DNA from: Liriodendron chinense
Lineage: Eukaryota > Streptophyta > Magnoliopsida > Magnoliales > Magnoliaceae
Length of the DNA: 64,000 nucleotides
Assembly (NCBI GenBank): GCA_003013855.2
Contig: ML058433.1
Location: 2,665,966-2,729,965, forward strand
Reading direction: 5' to 3'
The notes beneath the pieces are model-generated. The model made no database searches. It was not told where the DNA came from and saw only the letters and a program-made list of their open reading frames with translations. How positions within the stretch are numbered: position 1 is the first letter of the stretch; each line of letters begins with the position of its first letter. The position numbers and the translations under genes were made by a program. Positions 35,360-46,434 of the stretch are shown here, piece by piece.

Positions 35360-36142
35360 TGTTGACGTCAGATTCTGGTAACAGGTTCCCTCCGATTATA
35401 TGCCCTTCTCTAAGTGAGCTCCCCTCCAAACCTGAAAACCAAAGAAGAAAACTAAGGGTGGCCGGCACTTGGCCGTTGGCCCTCCGAAGCTTAAGTCAGA
35501 AGTGGTTTGATCGTAAGATGAAGTGTGATACGTAAGCTTAGAGATTGTGTACCTTTATCATCTGGAACAATCTATTTATACAGATCTGGGTGATCCATCC
35601 TATTACGCAAGCTGTTAAGATTACTGTTGATTTCAGGGGATAAAGGGATGGCCTAACCACTCTAGATGTCCATCTGATTACATCTCTTGATGATGGATAT
35701 CCCCCATGGTTCGGAGCTATGAATAGAGACAAGCCAAAATCGATCTATACGGGCTGCCGGTACTATAAGACGACGAATGCTTGGGCTCGAAGATGGCCTT
35801 GTTTAACGAGTTTCGGAGATGGCCTCGTTTATTGACCACGAGCCGAGCTGCTCGCATTCAGAGATGGCCTCGTTTAACAACCACGAGCCGAGCTGCTTGC
35901 ATTCGGAGATGGCCTCGTTTAACAACCACGAGTCAAGCTGCTCGCATTCGGAGATGGCCTCGTTTAACGACCACAAGCCGAGCTGCTCGCATGTGTATAG
36001 GTGGTCGGAGGTCTGAGATGGTATACGAGGTATAAGCGGGGAGGCTCGCTAATTAGATATTCCGGTCGCGACTTTTATAGAAAGGCGCTTGCTGATCGCA
36101 TATTGCTTATACTCCTTTAACGACCAACTTTATTCTACAACA
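35360..36142 (-). repeat. 3' LTR of element A
   Basis: 783 bp. It carries a TATA-box-like TATAAATA on the minus strand (35573-35580) and four complete 45-bp tandem units (35817-35996). It is 46 bp longer than the partner LTR, essentially one extra 45-bp unit. Confidence 0.95.
35790..35996. repeat. 45-bp tandem repeats in the LTR
   Basis: Units start at 35817, 35862, 35907 and 35952, each with AGATGGCCTCGTTTA and GCCGAGCTGCTCGCATTC, after one partial unit at 35790. The other LTR has only three (45210, 45255, 45300). Copy number has changed since insertion, when both LTRs were identical. Confidence 0.95.
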
Positions 36143-36158
36143 AATGCCCCCCCAATCC
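36143..36158 (-). other. polypurine tract of element A
   Basis: On the minus strand GGATTGGGGGGGCATT directly precedes the 3' LTR, as expected for the plus-strand primer of an LTR retrotransposon. Confidence 0.85.
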
Positions 36159-36299
36159 TTAGCGTTGAGGAACTACGCAAAGGATTTTGTCTATATATGT
36201 AACCGCCTATTAGAGGAGAAGCCATACATGACCGATCCTGCATTTTTGAGTGCCAGCTTTCCGCAGCTTTTCAGCTAAGAGAGATGAAGCGACGCTCGC

Positions 36300-36400
36300 C
36301 ACGTGTTTTGGGATTTAATGCTCATGCCCGTTCGACTGTCATGCCAAAGGAAGGGTCGTCGCGTGTCACCCAAATTCGGACGAAGTGATTACCTATAAAT
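36300..36400 (+). promoter_or_regulatory. G-box plus TATA box before the antisense gene of element A
   Basis: A palindromic G-box CACGTG (36300-36305) and TATAAAT (36394-36400) lie upstream of the plus-strand ATG at 36542. Element B has CACGTG at 50114-50119 and TATATATA at 50209-50216 before its ATG at 50384. The spacing between the two boxes is nearly the same (94 and 95 bp). They are outside the LTR, which suggests a promoter of its own for the antisense gene. Confidence 0.6.
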
Positions 36401-36541
36401 ATCGGAGTCCGCTGAGGTTGCTTCATTTCGAAGTTCTGCTGGAGAATATCAGAAACCCTTCTTTTCTTCTCCTATATTCGGCGTGACCTCTCTGCAGAAG
36501 TATTTTTTCTTCTTTTCCCTCTTTTCTTTTATCTTTTTGCT

Positions 36542-38684
36542 ATGGCGGAGAACTCCAACAAGGAAGTCGTTCCTTTAGGAAATGACACTCCAGATTCATC
36601 TGAATCGAATAACGCCAGTGCCAGCGAGAAGGTATTCTGCCTCTGGTTACCCATCAATAATGACGGAGGAACAGCTTTCAAGCTTGCGGGAGAGGTACCG
36701 GATTCCTGACTCCGTCATTCTCAGGCTGCCCGAGAGAGGAGAAACCGCCGATTTTCCACCACCGGGTTGTGTTGCCATATATGAATATTCTTTCCGGCTT
36801 GGTGTACGCCTCCCCATCCCATCCCTTCATCCGAAGTGTTCTCCGTGTCTATAAAAATTGCCCCCGGCCAACTCATAGTAAATGGCTGGAGGGTAGTCTT
36901 GAGTGCTTATGTCCTCTGGAGGCAGGCGGGAAATGGGGACCTGACTGCTGATGAATTTCTGAGAATGTACCAATTGAAAAAAGCCACATCCAGTGAGGGT
37001 TGGTACTATCTCTGCTTCTGGCACCGGGATAACTTTATTATGGAGAATCCTACTTCAAATTATCCCGGGTGTACGAGGAAATGGTTTTACGCCTCCGGTA
37101 ATTGGGAGTCCGATGTGGGATCCAACCCCAGATGCCAGAACGTCAGCCGTTTCTTTTGCGAAGGTGGGTTGAGTTTTACTCCTCCGTTCAACGATAAGTT
37201 GAATTTGGTCTCTGTTACTAACTAACCTCATCTTATTTATGTCTTGCACCCATTCCTGTTGGGAAAAAACCTAGCTTGCGAGGGGGACTTAACGAAAAAC
37301 TCGTCAAAATCTACAAGCTTTCAGAAGACGTCCGAAACGTCAACGTCACCCTATCTCTTCCCTGTCTTTCTGTTGCTGGTCTTATCCCCCAGAAGGGAAC
37401 GATGGCGAATATAGGAGACAAGAGGGGAGCATTGGAAGTACTGCCCTGTCTGAAGGGCACTACTTCGAAGAGGCAGAAGAAAACAGTGGCTGGTCCTTCC
37501 AGCACGCCTATGCGACCAAACAAGCCTACTCGCGGCTCGCAGCAGCATAGTGCCCCCCAAGCGGAAGCGGCTGCGACCCCTCCGCCTGGTCCCCACGACC
37601 AGCCGATAATCGATATTGTAGATAACTCGCCAAGAGGCGATGAAGCAGGGCCGAGTCACCCTTCGAGTGAGGGGGGTTGCAAGCCCACTGCAGCTCGCGA
37701 GTCGGCTCCTACTCTGGAGCCTTCTGCTACTCACAAGACGAATACTTCTGAAATGGTCGTAGCTCAACCCTTGGGAACTGGAGTCTACGCCATTCCTGCT
37801 CACTTGCATCCAATATGCAAGTTTATTTTTTAAAACATTACCCCTAGCTCCTTTGGGGCTCTCCCGGAGCCCAGTCCAGAGAGTCTCTCCACAGACGTCG
37901 GAGTGAGACTAATCCAGGTAAACATTGTTATTTCCGTTGATGTTTTTTCGAAGAACTCATATCTTGAACAACAATCCTCTTTGTTCTTTGAGCAGGGTTT
38001 GGATCTCACGCTGCGGACGAGGCGTGACATCGATACTGCTCGCCGCATCATCGATGAAGGAGAGAAGAAAAGACTGGCGATGGAAGGCGAGATCCTAGGG
38101 AGGGATCATTTAATAAAGTCCCATGAAGCACTGATCGCCAAGTTAAATGAGAAGATCTTCATCGCCAAGATCTAAGCACTGACTGATCGATATCAGTCAT
38201 TGGATCTTAATTTTGCGAGACTCTCGGAGGTGCATGTGAAGAGCGAGAAGGAGAATGAGATCTTCCGTCAAGACAAGATCTCTCTCAAGGAGCAGCTTAG
38301 AGATTGTAAAACGCGCATCGGGGATGCCAAAAAGACCCTTGCCCAGCTAAAGGATGATTCCATTCATTGGGATGAGGAGAGGACGGCCTATGTCAAAATG
38401 GTAGCCGAAGAAGGCCTCGCGCTCTTTTAGAATTCCGGACTTCTCAACTCTACAAGGACGAACGATATGAAGCATACGTCGCTGGTCGCGATTTCGCGGT
38501 CAGAGTTATGCAACAGATTTCTCCATCATTCAACATGGAGGAATTTGATAGAATTGCCTTCGAGGTCGTTGCTAGAGAGAGAGCCGCGGCCGAGAATGAG
38601 GTCACGGAGGCTATGGAAACTATGCGAGCCCCTGAAGCGGGACCTGAGGCAGAAAGCCGAGAAGCTCCTCCGGACGAAGAATGA
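36542..38684 (+). pseudogene. antisense extra gene of Tat element A (putative gypsy-type transposon protein)
   Basis: Plus strand, opposite to gag-pol. ATG 36542 starts MAENSNKEVVPLGNDTP; a frameshift follows in the first 150 bp. The conserved domain then reads IAPGQLIVNGWRVVLSAYV, ADEFLRMYQLKKA, GWYYLCFWHRDNF and WFYASGNWE (36850-37110), matching the plant 'putative gypsy type transposon' family (Pfam Transposase_28, from memory). Next comes a basic GTTSKRQKKTVAGPS linker with Pro/Ser-rich sequence (37400-37800). After a 78-bp GT-AG intron (37918-37995), 38000-38430 is a charged coiled coil, ending near TGA 38684. The first intron's donor (near 37166) is kept, but its acceptor AG reads AC here. 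Stops show it is a relic. Its function is unknown; family members are carried by Tat elements and are not transposases as far as established. Confidence 0.75.
37918..37995 (+). other. intron in the antisense gene, element A
   Basis: GTAAAC...GAGCAG, 78 bp and AT-rich, between DVGVRLIQ and LDLTLRTRRD readings. The same position in element B carries an 80-bp GT-AG intron (55243-55322). Confidence 0.65.
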
Positions 38685-39104
38685 GTGATTTCGAGTTGCT
38701 TCCCTTCTCCTCCTTTAATTTGAAACAAGTGTATCTTCTCCCTTTTTGTAATCCAAATGATCATTAAATGAAAAAAGGTGTTCTGTTTGCCTCTTTTGTT
38801 GACGCGCAAGAATTAGTAACTGTTTAAATGCTTCACTTAACTCATGAAAATGAATTAGGCTCAATTAGGGGGGTCTGAGTAACCACGTCCGCTTAGAGAT
38901 AGGTTGACCTATCAATTGAGTCTTTAGCTCTGCCGAGAGCAGAAGATTTGGTCAAGAGAATGTTCATATTCTCTTCAGGGCTATTCAGGTCCAGCAAGTG
39001 GAGTAGAGACCAGGTTTATGGATCAACCGATCATTCGAAAAAAAAAAAAAAAAAGAGAGAGAGAATATATCTTTATTCGAATATGATTTGGAATTTACAT
39101 CGGT

Positions 39105-40150
39105 TTATGGGAAGTATCGGAGTAGATGCTCTACATTGCAAGGGCGACGTAGGGGTCTTCCTCGCATATCTTCAAGATAATAAGTGCCTGGTCGAACAAT
39201 CTTGACAACCCGATATGGGCCTTCCCAATTAGGATCAAGCGGCCGAACAGTCGTTCCGATATTCTGCCTAAGCACCAAATCGTCAAGCTGAAAAGCTCGG
39301 GCTTTAACCTTCGAATTATGATAGCGAGCTATTCATTGTTGGCAGGTTGTTGCTCGAATGCGAGCTATATCTCTTTTCTCTTCTAGAAGATCAAGGTGAA
39401 GTTTTAAACCTTCCTTATTACGAACTGCTTCATAATTTTATACTCGATGAGTTGGTATCTCAACTTCTACAGGGACCACTGCTTCAGTTCCGAATGCTAA
39501 TGAGAAAGGTGTTTCTCCTGTTGAATTGCGAGTTGTAGTCTTGTAAGCCCATAGAACTTCCGGTAGGAGTTTTGGCCACATACCCTTACACCCATCGAGT
39601 TTGGTCTTCAAATGCTATTTAATAATTTTGTTAACCACCTCTACTTGACCATTAGCTTGAGGATGATACGGCGAAGTCCGAATATTGCGTATTTTCCATT
39701 TTTCACAAAACTCGGAGAATGCAGCATTATCGAACTGTTTACCATTGTCAGAAATTATGGTATGGGAAAGTCTGTAGCGGCATATAATGTTTCGCCATAT
39801 GAATTTACTAGTTTGTTTTTCGGTGATGGTAGTTAAAGGCTCCACTTCCACCCATTTGGTGAAATAATCAACAGCTATGATTGCGAACCTGTTCTGACCT
39901 TTTCCAGTGGAAAGTGGTCCAATTATATCGACTCCCCATTGAGCAAAAGACCAGGGGCCATTCATCGGCATCATTCGTTCGGACGGTAAATGAGGGACTG
40001 AAGAGTAAAGCTGACACTTGTCGCATTTCTTAGAAAATTTGATGGCGTCGGCTTTCATAGTGGGCCAATAGTATCATTGTCTCATTGCTTTGTATGCTAG
40101 AGACCGTCCCTTCGGATGATTACCACATGCTCCCTGATGTATCTCTCCTA
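39105..40150 (-). pseudogene. integrase of element A
   Basis: The minus-strand reading starts with an HHCC zinc finger (HQGACGNH, then CDKC in KKCDKCQLYS, 40030-40150). The catalytic core has D in VDIIGPLSTGKGQNRF and DYFTKWVE, D in SDNGKQF, and E in HPQANGQVE, so the D,D,E triad is still visible. The C-terminal module has LDPNWEGPYRVVKIVRPGTY and ends at TAA 39107-39105 with no chromodomain. Frame changes occur between these parts (for example a stop just after NKIIK near 39615). Integrase would insert the cDNA copy into the genome. Confidence 0.9.
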
Positions 40151-40370
40151 GAACACGATGCGCTTCTTCTAGATGTAGACACCTTAAATATGGTAAAGCA
40201 AAACTCTTATGCAATAATATATCATTTTGTAGAATATACCTGGCAGTGCGGTAGCGAATCTATCATGCAGATTTATTATCTTCAGGGAGTTGCCCACTTT
40301 TAAGGTAAAGGACAATAGGATCCATCCAACACGAAGATAGTTGTAACGCAGCAACTAGCTTCGGAGTTGT

Positions 40371-41186
40371 TCAATCGATACTCGGAGCAGGAAAGTGCTC
40401 GATGGGCACTGCTCGCATTAAATCGGACTCTTGAGCGGATGCTAATTTGGCGAGAGAGTCTGCAAGCTTGTTTTCCTCGCGAGTGACGTGAATTATCTCG
40501 TATTTACTTAGTTTAGCGAGCAGAATGAGTACCCGTGACTTGTATAGAGCCATTCGCTCTTCTTTCGCTTCGAATTCATCGAGTACTTGATTTACAACCA
40601 GCTGGGAGTCGCTATGAATGAGCAGATGTGTTATCTTAAGTATATTAACTATTTTGAGGCCAACGATTAAAGCTTCATATTCTGCTTCATTATTAGAGGC
40701 ATGAAAGTCGAAACGTAATGCATACTGGAATTCTGACCCATCAGGAGCTATCAGGATCAAACTGGCTCCGCTTCCAAAGGAGCACGATGATCCATCTATG
40801 TATAATGACCAGGTTGGCTGCTCGCTGGTCGTTGATTTATTACTGGAGATAGGAGCAGCGGGGGTCGAATATGTAAATTCGGCGATGAAATCGGCCATGG
40901 CTTGTGCTTTTATTGCGGTTCGTGAGCAAAAGGTGATATCATGCTCCCCAAGCTCAATCGCCCATTTAGTTAATCATCTGGACACTTCGGGCCTTTGAAG
41001 GACTTTGCTTTAAAGGATGATCCGTATGAATCATTATAGGATGGGCTTGAAAATAAGGCCGTAGTTTTCAACCCGCAGTCACTAAGGCTAGTGCAAGTTT
41101 TTCCATGTCGGAGTATCGAGTTTTAGCATTTACCATTGCTCGGTTAATATAATAAACGGGCCTCTGTATCCCAGAATCTTCTCTTA
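40371..41186 (-). pseudogene. two RNase H domains of element A
   Basis: The first, gypsy-type RNase H is degraded (readings around 40960-41180). The second, in an open frame 40898-40371, has WSLYIDGSS, NNEAEYEALIVGLK, HSDSQLVVNQ and ADSLAKLA. These are the D-E-D-D catalytic positions of an archaeal-type RNase H. A second RNase H of this kind is known from the Tat lineage. It would remove RNA during reverse transcription. Confidence 0.8.
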
Positions 41187-42257
41187 TTAAGGTGGCGCTA
41201 ACGGCAGTAAAGATACAAATAAATAAAGAAAAAGCTGCTCATGAGGTACAGGCTTAGATAACATCGGATGAGTGCTCAGATACTGCTTCAGTTGTTGAAA
41301 TGCCTCCTCACATTGTTGAGTCCATACCCAGTTGGTTTTTGCAGTCGTGCATAGGAGCTTAAAAAAGGGGAGGCACTTGTCAGAAGCATGCGAGATAAAC
41401 CTGTTTAATGATGCAGTTCGACCAGCTAACCGTTGAACCTCTTTAAGAGTAGACGGAGATTGCATTTCAATCAAGGCCCTAATATTCTCGGGGTTTGCTT
41501 CAATCCCTCGCTGACCAACCATGAACCCAAGGAATTTTCCAGCTGAAACTCCAAAAGCGCATTTTTCTGGATTTAACTTCATCTGATATTTTCTCATCAG
41601 ATCGAAAGCTTCCCAAAGATCTGCGAGGTAATCACTAGGCACGACACTTTTTACGAGTATGTCATCGACGTAGACTTCCATATTCCTACCGATTTGCGCC
41701 GCAAACATCTTATTGACCAGGCGCTGGTAGGTGGCTCACGCATTCTTTAGACGGAAAGGCATTACCTTATAACAATATAGACCATGATCAGTAATAAAAG
41801 CAGTATTTTGACGATCAGACGGATGCATCATGATCTGATTATAACCAGAATAAGCATCCATAAAGCTGAGAAAGGCGTGTCCCGCAGTCGAATCAACCAG
41901 TTGGTCGATGCGGGGAGTAGGGAAACTATCCTTCGGACACGCCTTGTTTAGGTCGGAGTAATCCACACACATCCTCCACTTATTGTTTGCTTTGCGCACA
42001 AGAACGACGTTCGCAACCCACTCTGGGTCATCGACCTTAGCTTTAATCACCATCTGCCTTTCAGCAGTGAACGCTCGTCGGCGCTGATGGATGGGCTTAA
42101 ACTTTGAGTCTACATTCAGGCAATGAACTGCAATGTTGGGGTCAATAATCACCATCTGCCTTTCAGCAGTGAACGCTCGTCGGCGCTGATGGATGGGCTT
42201 AAACTTTGAGTCTACATTCAGGCAATGAACTGCAATGTTGGGGTCAATACCCAGCAT
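41187..42257 (-). pseudogene. reverse transcriptase of element A
   Basis: Two frames (42257-41736 and 41708-41187) cover the domain: WRMCVDYSDLNKACPKDSFP, LSFMDAYSGYNQIMMH, YKVMPFRLKNA (usual form FGLKNA), then YVDDILVKS with the catalytic Y-x-D-D box, and GFMVGQRGIEANPE. The region ahead of the first motif holds a 102-bp tandem duplication and lacks a short segment between MVIKAKVDD and PEWVANVV that family members have. A frame break at about 41720 separates the two halves. Confidence 0.9.
42045..42248 (-). repeat. 102-bp tandem duplication in pol of element A
   Basis: Copies 42045-42146 and 42147-42248 appear identical and duplicate 34 residues (from IDPNIAVHCLNVDSKFK to RQMVI) in frame. 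Element B has this segment only once. Confidence 0.95.
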
Positions 42258-42360
42258 ATCTTTATGAGACCAGGCAAATACGTCTTGGAATTCGACTAAG
42301 AAGTTGGTCAGATGGATTCGGAAAACAAAGTTCAGAGAGGATCCGATATAGACCTTTTAG

Positions 42361-42990
42361 AAGGATCGTCATTAGATAATTGAATTTCGATTGTTTCTTC
42401 TCCGGGTGCTCCCGCCTGGTACGTATTTTCCCTTGGGTCTAAGTTTCTTGTTGTAGGAGAATTTGCTGTATCTCCCAAAATCATCATTATGGGAGCTGCC
42501 TTGATACCTTTCCGTTCTTGTACTACAATTTCATAACATGCTCGAGCTTCCTTTTAATTTCCTCGAACTATTCCCACGCCGCCCAGGGTGGGGAATTTGA
42601 TGCACAAGTACAGGGGTTGCAGAGCCGCTCCGATCTTGGTGAGAGAGGGTCGGCCCAAAATAGCATTGTAAGCCGATTTTCGATCGATCACAAGAAAATT
42701 AATAATAACAATTACTTTGGCTAAAGATTCTCCGAATGTGACGGGAAGGCTGATACTTCCCTCCGGCGTTACTACTTCACCCCCAAAACCGACAAGGGGA
42801 GTGGACACGGGTTTGAGCAAGTTTCTAGCGAGAGCCATCTTGTTGAAAGCTTCAAGATAAAGGATATTTGCAGAACTGCCTGTATCCAGCATAATGCGAT
42901 GAGTTAAATAATTCGATACCTTAACGCCACGATAATGGAATCCTCATGAGGGAAATGGAGTCCTTCAGCATCTGCTTGAGAAAAAGAAAT
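42361..42990 (-). pseudogene. aspartic protease of element A
   Basis: The minus-strand reading has LDTGSSANILYLEAFNKM (catalytic D-T-G), then GFGGEVVTPEGSISLPVTFG and YNAILGRPSLTKIGA, the flap and the I-L-G-R motif of retropepsins. It is in the gag-pol order between gag and RT. The frame stops at about 42554 and is broken before RT. Confidence 0.85.
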
Positions 42991-42993
42991 TTG

Positions 42994-44693
42994 CTAATGG
43001 CTTAAGTTTGTCAGGCTAGAGGACTTCTCCGCCCAATAAACGTGTTGGGGCTTCTGACTCGCCCTCCGAGCGTATGCTTTCCTTGAGGCCCGTGAATCTC
43101 CTCCACAAGCCGGGCCACCTGCAATAGTTCGGATTTCACCTGCTGGTTCAGTATCCTCTTGTGAAGGACGACGTTGTGGTGACTTCCTTCTCTGGTTTTG
43201 GTGGTCATGACGTGCTGACGTATCAGATTGTTTGGGCAAACGATCCTGTCGTGCGACATAATCTCGGAGATGTCCTTTTCGAATAAGGGCTTCAATCTGG
43301 TCTTTGAGAGATATACAATCTTGAGTGTTATGCCCGTGATCTTTGTGGAAGTAGCAGAACTTCCTTTTGTCTCTTTTTTCAGGATCCGACTTTATCCTTA
43401 GGGGCCATTTAACGTATGACTTGTGTTTGATCTCCATCAATACCTTTTCGGGAGATTGATTGAGAGGTGTATAATTACGATATTTCCCGGGATAAGACCT
43501 CCTTGGAGAATGATCACGTCGATATTTCTTGTCTGTTGGAGAAACATCTTCAGCTTTTTGCTTTTTTCCTTGGACACCATGGCGAGCTAAGGCCACTTCT
43601 TTAGCATTGATATATTTTTTAGCCTTGGCTTGGAATTCGATCATCGTTTTGGGAGGGTTTTTATCCAAGGCGAATCGAAATCTTTCGCTCGTAATGCCTG
43701 CTATAAGGGCAGTGAGCCCCTTATCTTCTGTATAACCTTCGATTTGGACTGCTTCCGCCATGAATCGAACGGTGAATTCTTTGATCGTCTCTCCGTGCTG
43801 CTGCTGCTTCAAATCTGATAGGTGAGATGCAGGTTTTTTGAGATGGATGCTCCCCATATACTAGGAAAGAAAGAGATCTGATAACTAAGAGGACTCGACA
43901 GATCGGGGCTTTAGACCACGAAACCAAGTACGTGCTGTGTCTTTTAGGGTTAAAGAGAAAGCCCTGCACATAATTTCGGAGCTATACCCTTCCAACTCCG
44001 TAAGGGATCTATACGTTTCCAGATGCTCAAGGGACAATATATATGGAACAATATTAGGTGTCCGATATTTTTTAGGCAGAGGAGCCTCCATCACTTCGCG
44101 AGTAAAAGGGGGGTCTGACCGTCGGATCACCAGAGTGGATGTTAGGAGATTAGACTGATATCGTTGTTCGATATGATCGAAGCGATCCGTGAGTTTCCTG
44201 AGGTCCCCTTCCCAAGAAAGAGTATAATTGGATATCTCGTCATCGAGTTGTTCTTCAGGCTGCCGTTGTCGGGAAGCGCTAGAGCGAATGGATTGTGGAC
44301 GCTGATTAGAAACTTGATTGCCACGAGGGATATGGTTTGAAGGAGGATTGACATGAGCTTATGGTTGATCTAGAGAGTGTCTCGAAGCTACAGGTGCAGT
44401 ATTAGTGGCGGTCCTTCTGAAGGTTGCTGTGATTCGGGGAAATGTTGATCAAATCGATTGGATAGGGTTTGAACCCCAGCTTTAAGGGTAAGGAGTGTTT
44501 CCCCGATGAAGCGCATTACCCCATCGTGACCACCGGAAATTTCTTGGAATGGGTTTTGCACGGGTTGGCTAGACTCCGCCGGAGGAATCCCTGTCAAAAC
44601 AGCCTGAGGAAGGTTAGGAGCTGACTTAGGGATGCCTGGCAGGGGTAACGTCTGCCTTGAAGTGGAGGGATGAGTCGTCTTTTTAGGAGGCAT
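42994..44693 (-). pseudogene. gag of element A
   Basis: ATG 44693-44691 begins MPPKKTTHPSTSRQ; the same start is used in element B (MPPKKTNHPSTSRQ). Capsid-like readings follow (LEHLETYRSLTELEGYSSEI, TARTWFRGLKP, FTVRFMAEAVQIEGY), and a CCHC-like zinc knuckle CYFHKDHGHNTQDC (near 43320-43360), with an Arg/Lys-rich tail. Frameshifts at about 44390 and 43860 break the frame. Confidence 0.85.
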
Positions 44694-44734
44694 AGTGGGA
44701 GGATACAATCGGTGATGAGAACAAATTGAATACT

Positions 44735-44752
44735 TTCCCACAGACAGCGCCA
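44735..44752 (-). other. primer-binding site of element A
   Basis: TGGCGCTGTCTGTGGGAA on the minus strand starts three bases inside the 5' LTR end. The TGGCGC start is common in Tat elements. I cannot name the tRNA with certainty. Confidence 0.75.
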
Positions 44753-44755
44753 ATC

Positions 44756-45492
44756 TGTTGACGTCAGATTCTGGTAACAGGTTCCCTCCGATTATACGCC
44801 CTTCTCGAAGTGAGCTCCCTTCCAAACCTGAAAACCAAAGAAGAAAACTAAGGGTAGCCGGCGCTTGGCCGTTGGCCCTCCGAAGCTTGAGTCAGAGGTG
44901 GTTTGATCGTAAGATGAAGTATGAAACGTAAGCTTAGAGATTGTGTACCTTTATCATCTGGAACAATCTATTTATACAGATCTGGGTGATCCATCCTATT
45001 ACGCAAGTTGTTAAGATTACTGCTGATTTCAAGGGATAAGGGGATGGCCTAACCACTCTAGATGTCCATCTGATTATGTCTCTTGATGGATATCCCCCAT
45101 GGTTCGGAGCTATGAATAGAGACAAGCCAAAATCGATCTATACGGGCTGCTGGTACTATAAGACGACGAATGCTTGGGCTCAGAGGTGGCCTCGTTTAAT
45201 GAGTTTCGAAGATGGCCTCATTTATCGACCACGAGCCGAGCTGCTCGCATTCGAAGATGGCCTCGTTTAACGACCACGAGCCGAGCTGCTCGCATTCGGA
45301 GATGGCCTCGTTTAACGACCATGAGCCGAGCTACTCGCATGTATATAGGTGGTCGGAGGTCTGAGATGGTATACGAGGTATATGAGCGGGGACGCTCGCG
45401 AATCAGGTATTCTGGTCACGACTTTTATAGAAAGGCGCTTGCTGATCGCATATTGTTTATACTCCTTCGACAACCAACTTTATTCTACAACA
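44756..45492 (-). repeat. 5' LTR of element A
   Basis: 737 bp, with TATAAATA (minus strand, 44969-44976) as the likely promoter of gag-pol transcription and three 45-bp tandem units. It is followed by the right AAGGT duplication. Confidence 0.95.
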
Positions 45493-45519
45493 AAGGTACC
45501 TATACAAGTAATTACTTAC

Positions 45520-45642
45520 CCAAATTGAATAATTAATGTGCGAATAATGTTTCTTCTTCACATTCAGTTGGTGACGTGACTGACGTCTTAACAAGGTTTC
45601 TTCAAATGGCTTTTTAGTCCAGCATGCCCTCCTCTTAGCCAT
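45520..45642 (-). CDS. first (ATG) exon of a small unrecognised minus-strand gene
   Basis: ATG at 45642-45640 opens 41 codons, MAKRRACWTKKPFEETLLRR then QSRHQLNVKKKHYSHINYSIW, up to a strong donor (TGG|GTAAGT) in phase 0. An in-frame TAA lies four codons upstream, so the ATG is the likely start, although an exon beginning at AAG|AGG cannot be excluded. Element A inserted about 22 bp inside the intron. The basic, unbiased composition and good donor argue for a real exon. Joined to the exon at 34549-34403 it would encode about 89 residues. I do not know the product. Confidence 0.45.
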
Positions 45643-46434
45643 GCGAGAAAATTAACGGTTTTGCTAATACACAGAATGCAGAATTAATATTCTAATTTGT
45701 TACTTAAATTTTTCCATTTATTCCTTTATTGCATAACCATCATCTATCTATATTTTTGGAAAATTATCTCCAAAATCACCAAATTTACCAATTTCTATTT
45801 CACATCAAGGTCTAATGGCTCAAATGAGTTAATTTTGAAGCATGAGGGTCAGTAATCCAAATTCAGGAATTAATGGCCAAAAACTTAATAATTTCCCATT
45901 CTTAACAAATTCCACTAAATGAGGTATTATATTGGTTCACGTGGCCGCTTGCCCTTTGAAACCTCAATTCTAATAGTATATTTTTCCAATGGGCTGAAGC
46001 AGGGTCTACATACTTGTTTATTAGTCTCATACGTTATGAAGACCTAAGAATTTACTCTTTCTAAAAAGATGACTAAACATGCCACATATGCATACATATA
46101 CAGTGGGCCCATTTTTCATAACGAAGAGTAACTCACTGTTAGATAGTTTATTCGTCCACTATGTCTATCATTTGTTACATTATTAGGTCCCACAAATTCA
46201 TATGTACATATTTATAAGCATCCCAATCCCATACAGGCACGAGCACACATTTCTTAAAATATATTGGAACGTGGCCCATTTGAGTGCTCAAAACTTTCAA
46301 GTGAGATCAACTTCTACTACAAAGGGTTTACCATATACATTAAAATGAAAATCAGCAACACATCAAGTGAGGCCCACCTTTCCAAACTTTTCTCTTTCTT
46401 TCTAGTAGAAGGCTAACAAAGACCGTCCATGTCT
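45643..46434. other. AT-rich intergenic DNA
   Basis: Nothing recognised; possibly the promoter side of the exon at 45520-45642. Confidence 0.4.

Larger units (their letters stand above)
35360..45492 (-). mobile_element. Tat-lineage Ty3/gypsy LTR retrotransposon, element A
   Basis: 10,133 bp, complete in structure: LTRs 35360-36142 and 44756-45492 with TG...CA ends and a perfect 5-bp target duplication AAGGT (35355-35359 and 45493-45497). Gag-pol (39105-44693) is on the minus strand in the order gag, protease, reverse transcriptase, RNase H, a second archaeal-type RNase H, integrase. That is the Ty3/gypsy order, with the double RNase H known for Tat. There is no chromodomain. A separate gene on the plus strand (36542-38684) lies between integrase and the 3' LTR. 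Gag-pol has stops and frameshifts, so the element is inactive. It may sit in an intron of a small gene (exons 34403-34549 and 45520-45642). Confidence 0.95.

Noticed and set aside
36542..38684. Plus-strand frames in element A as a host gene
   Set aside because: They lie wholly inside a retrotransposon with intact borders, and element B carries the same gene at the same place.
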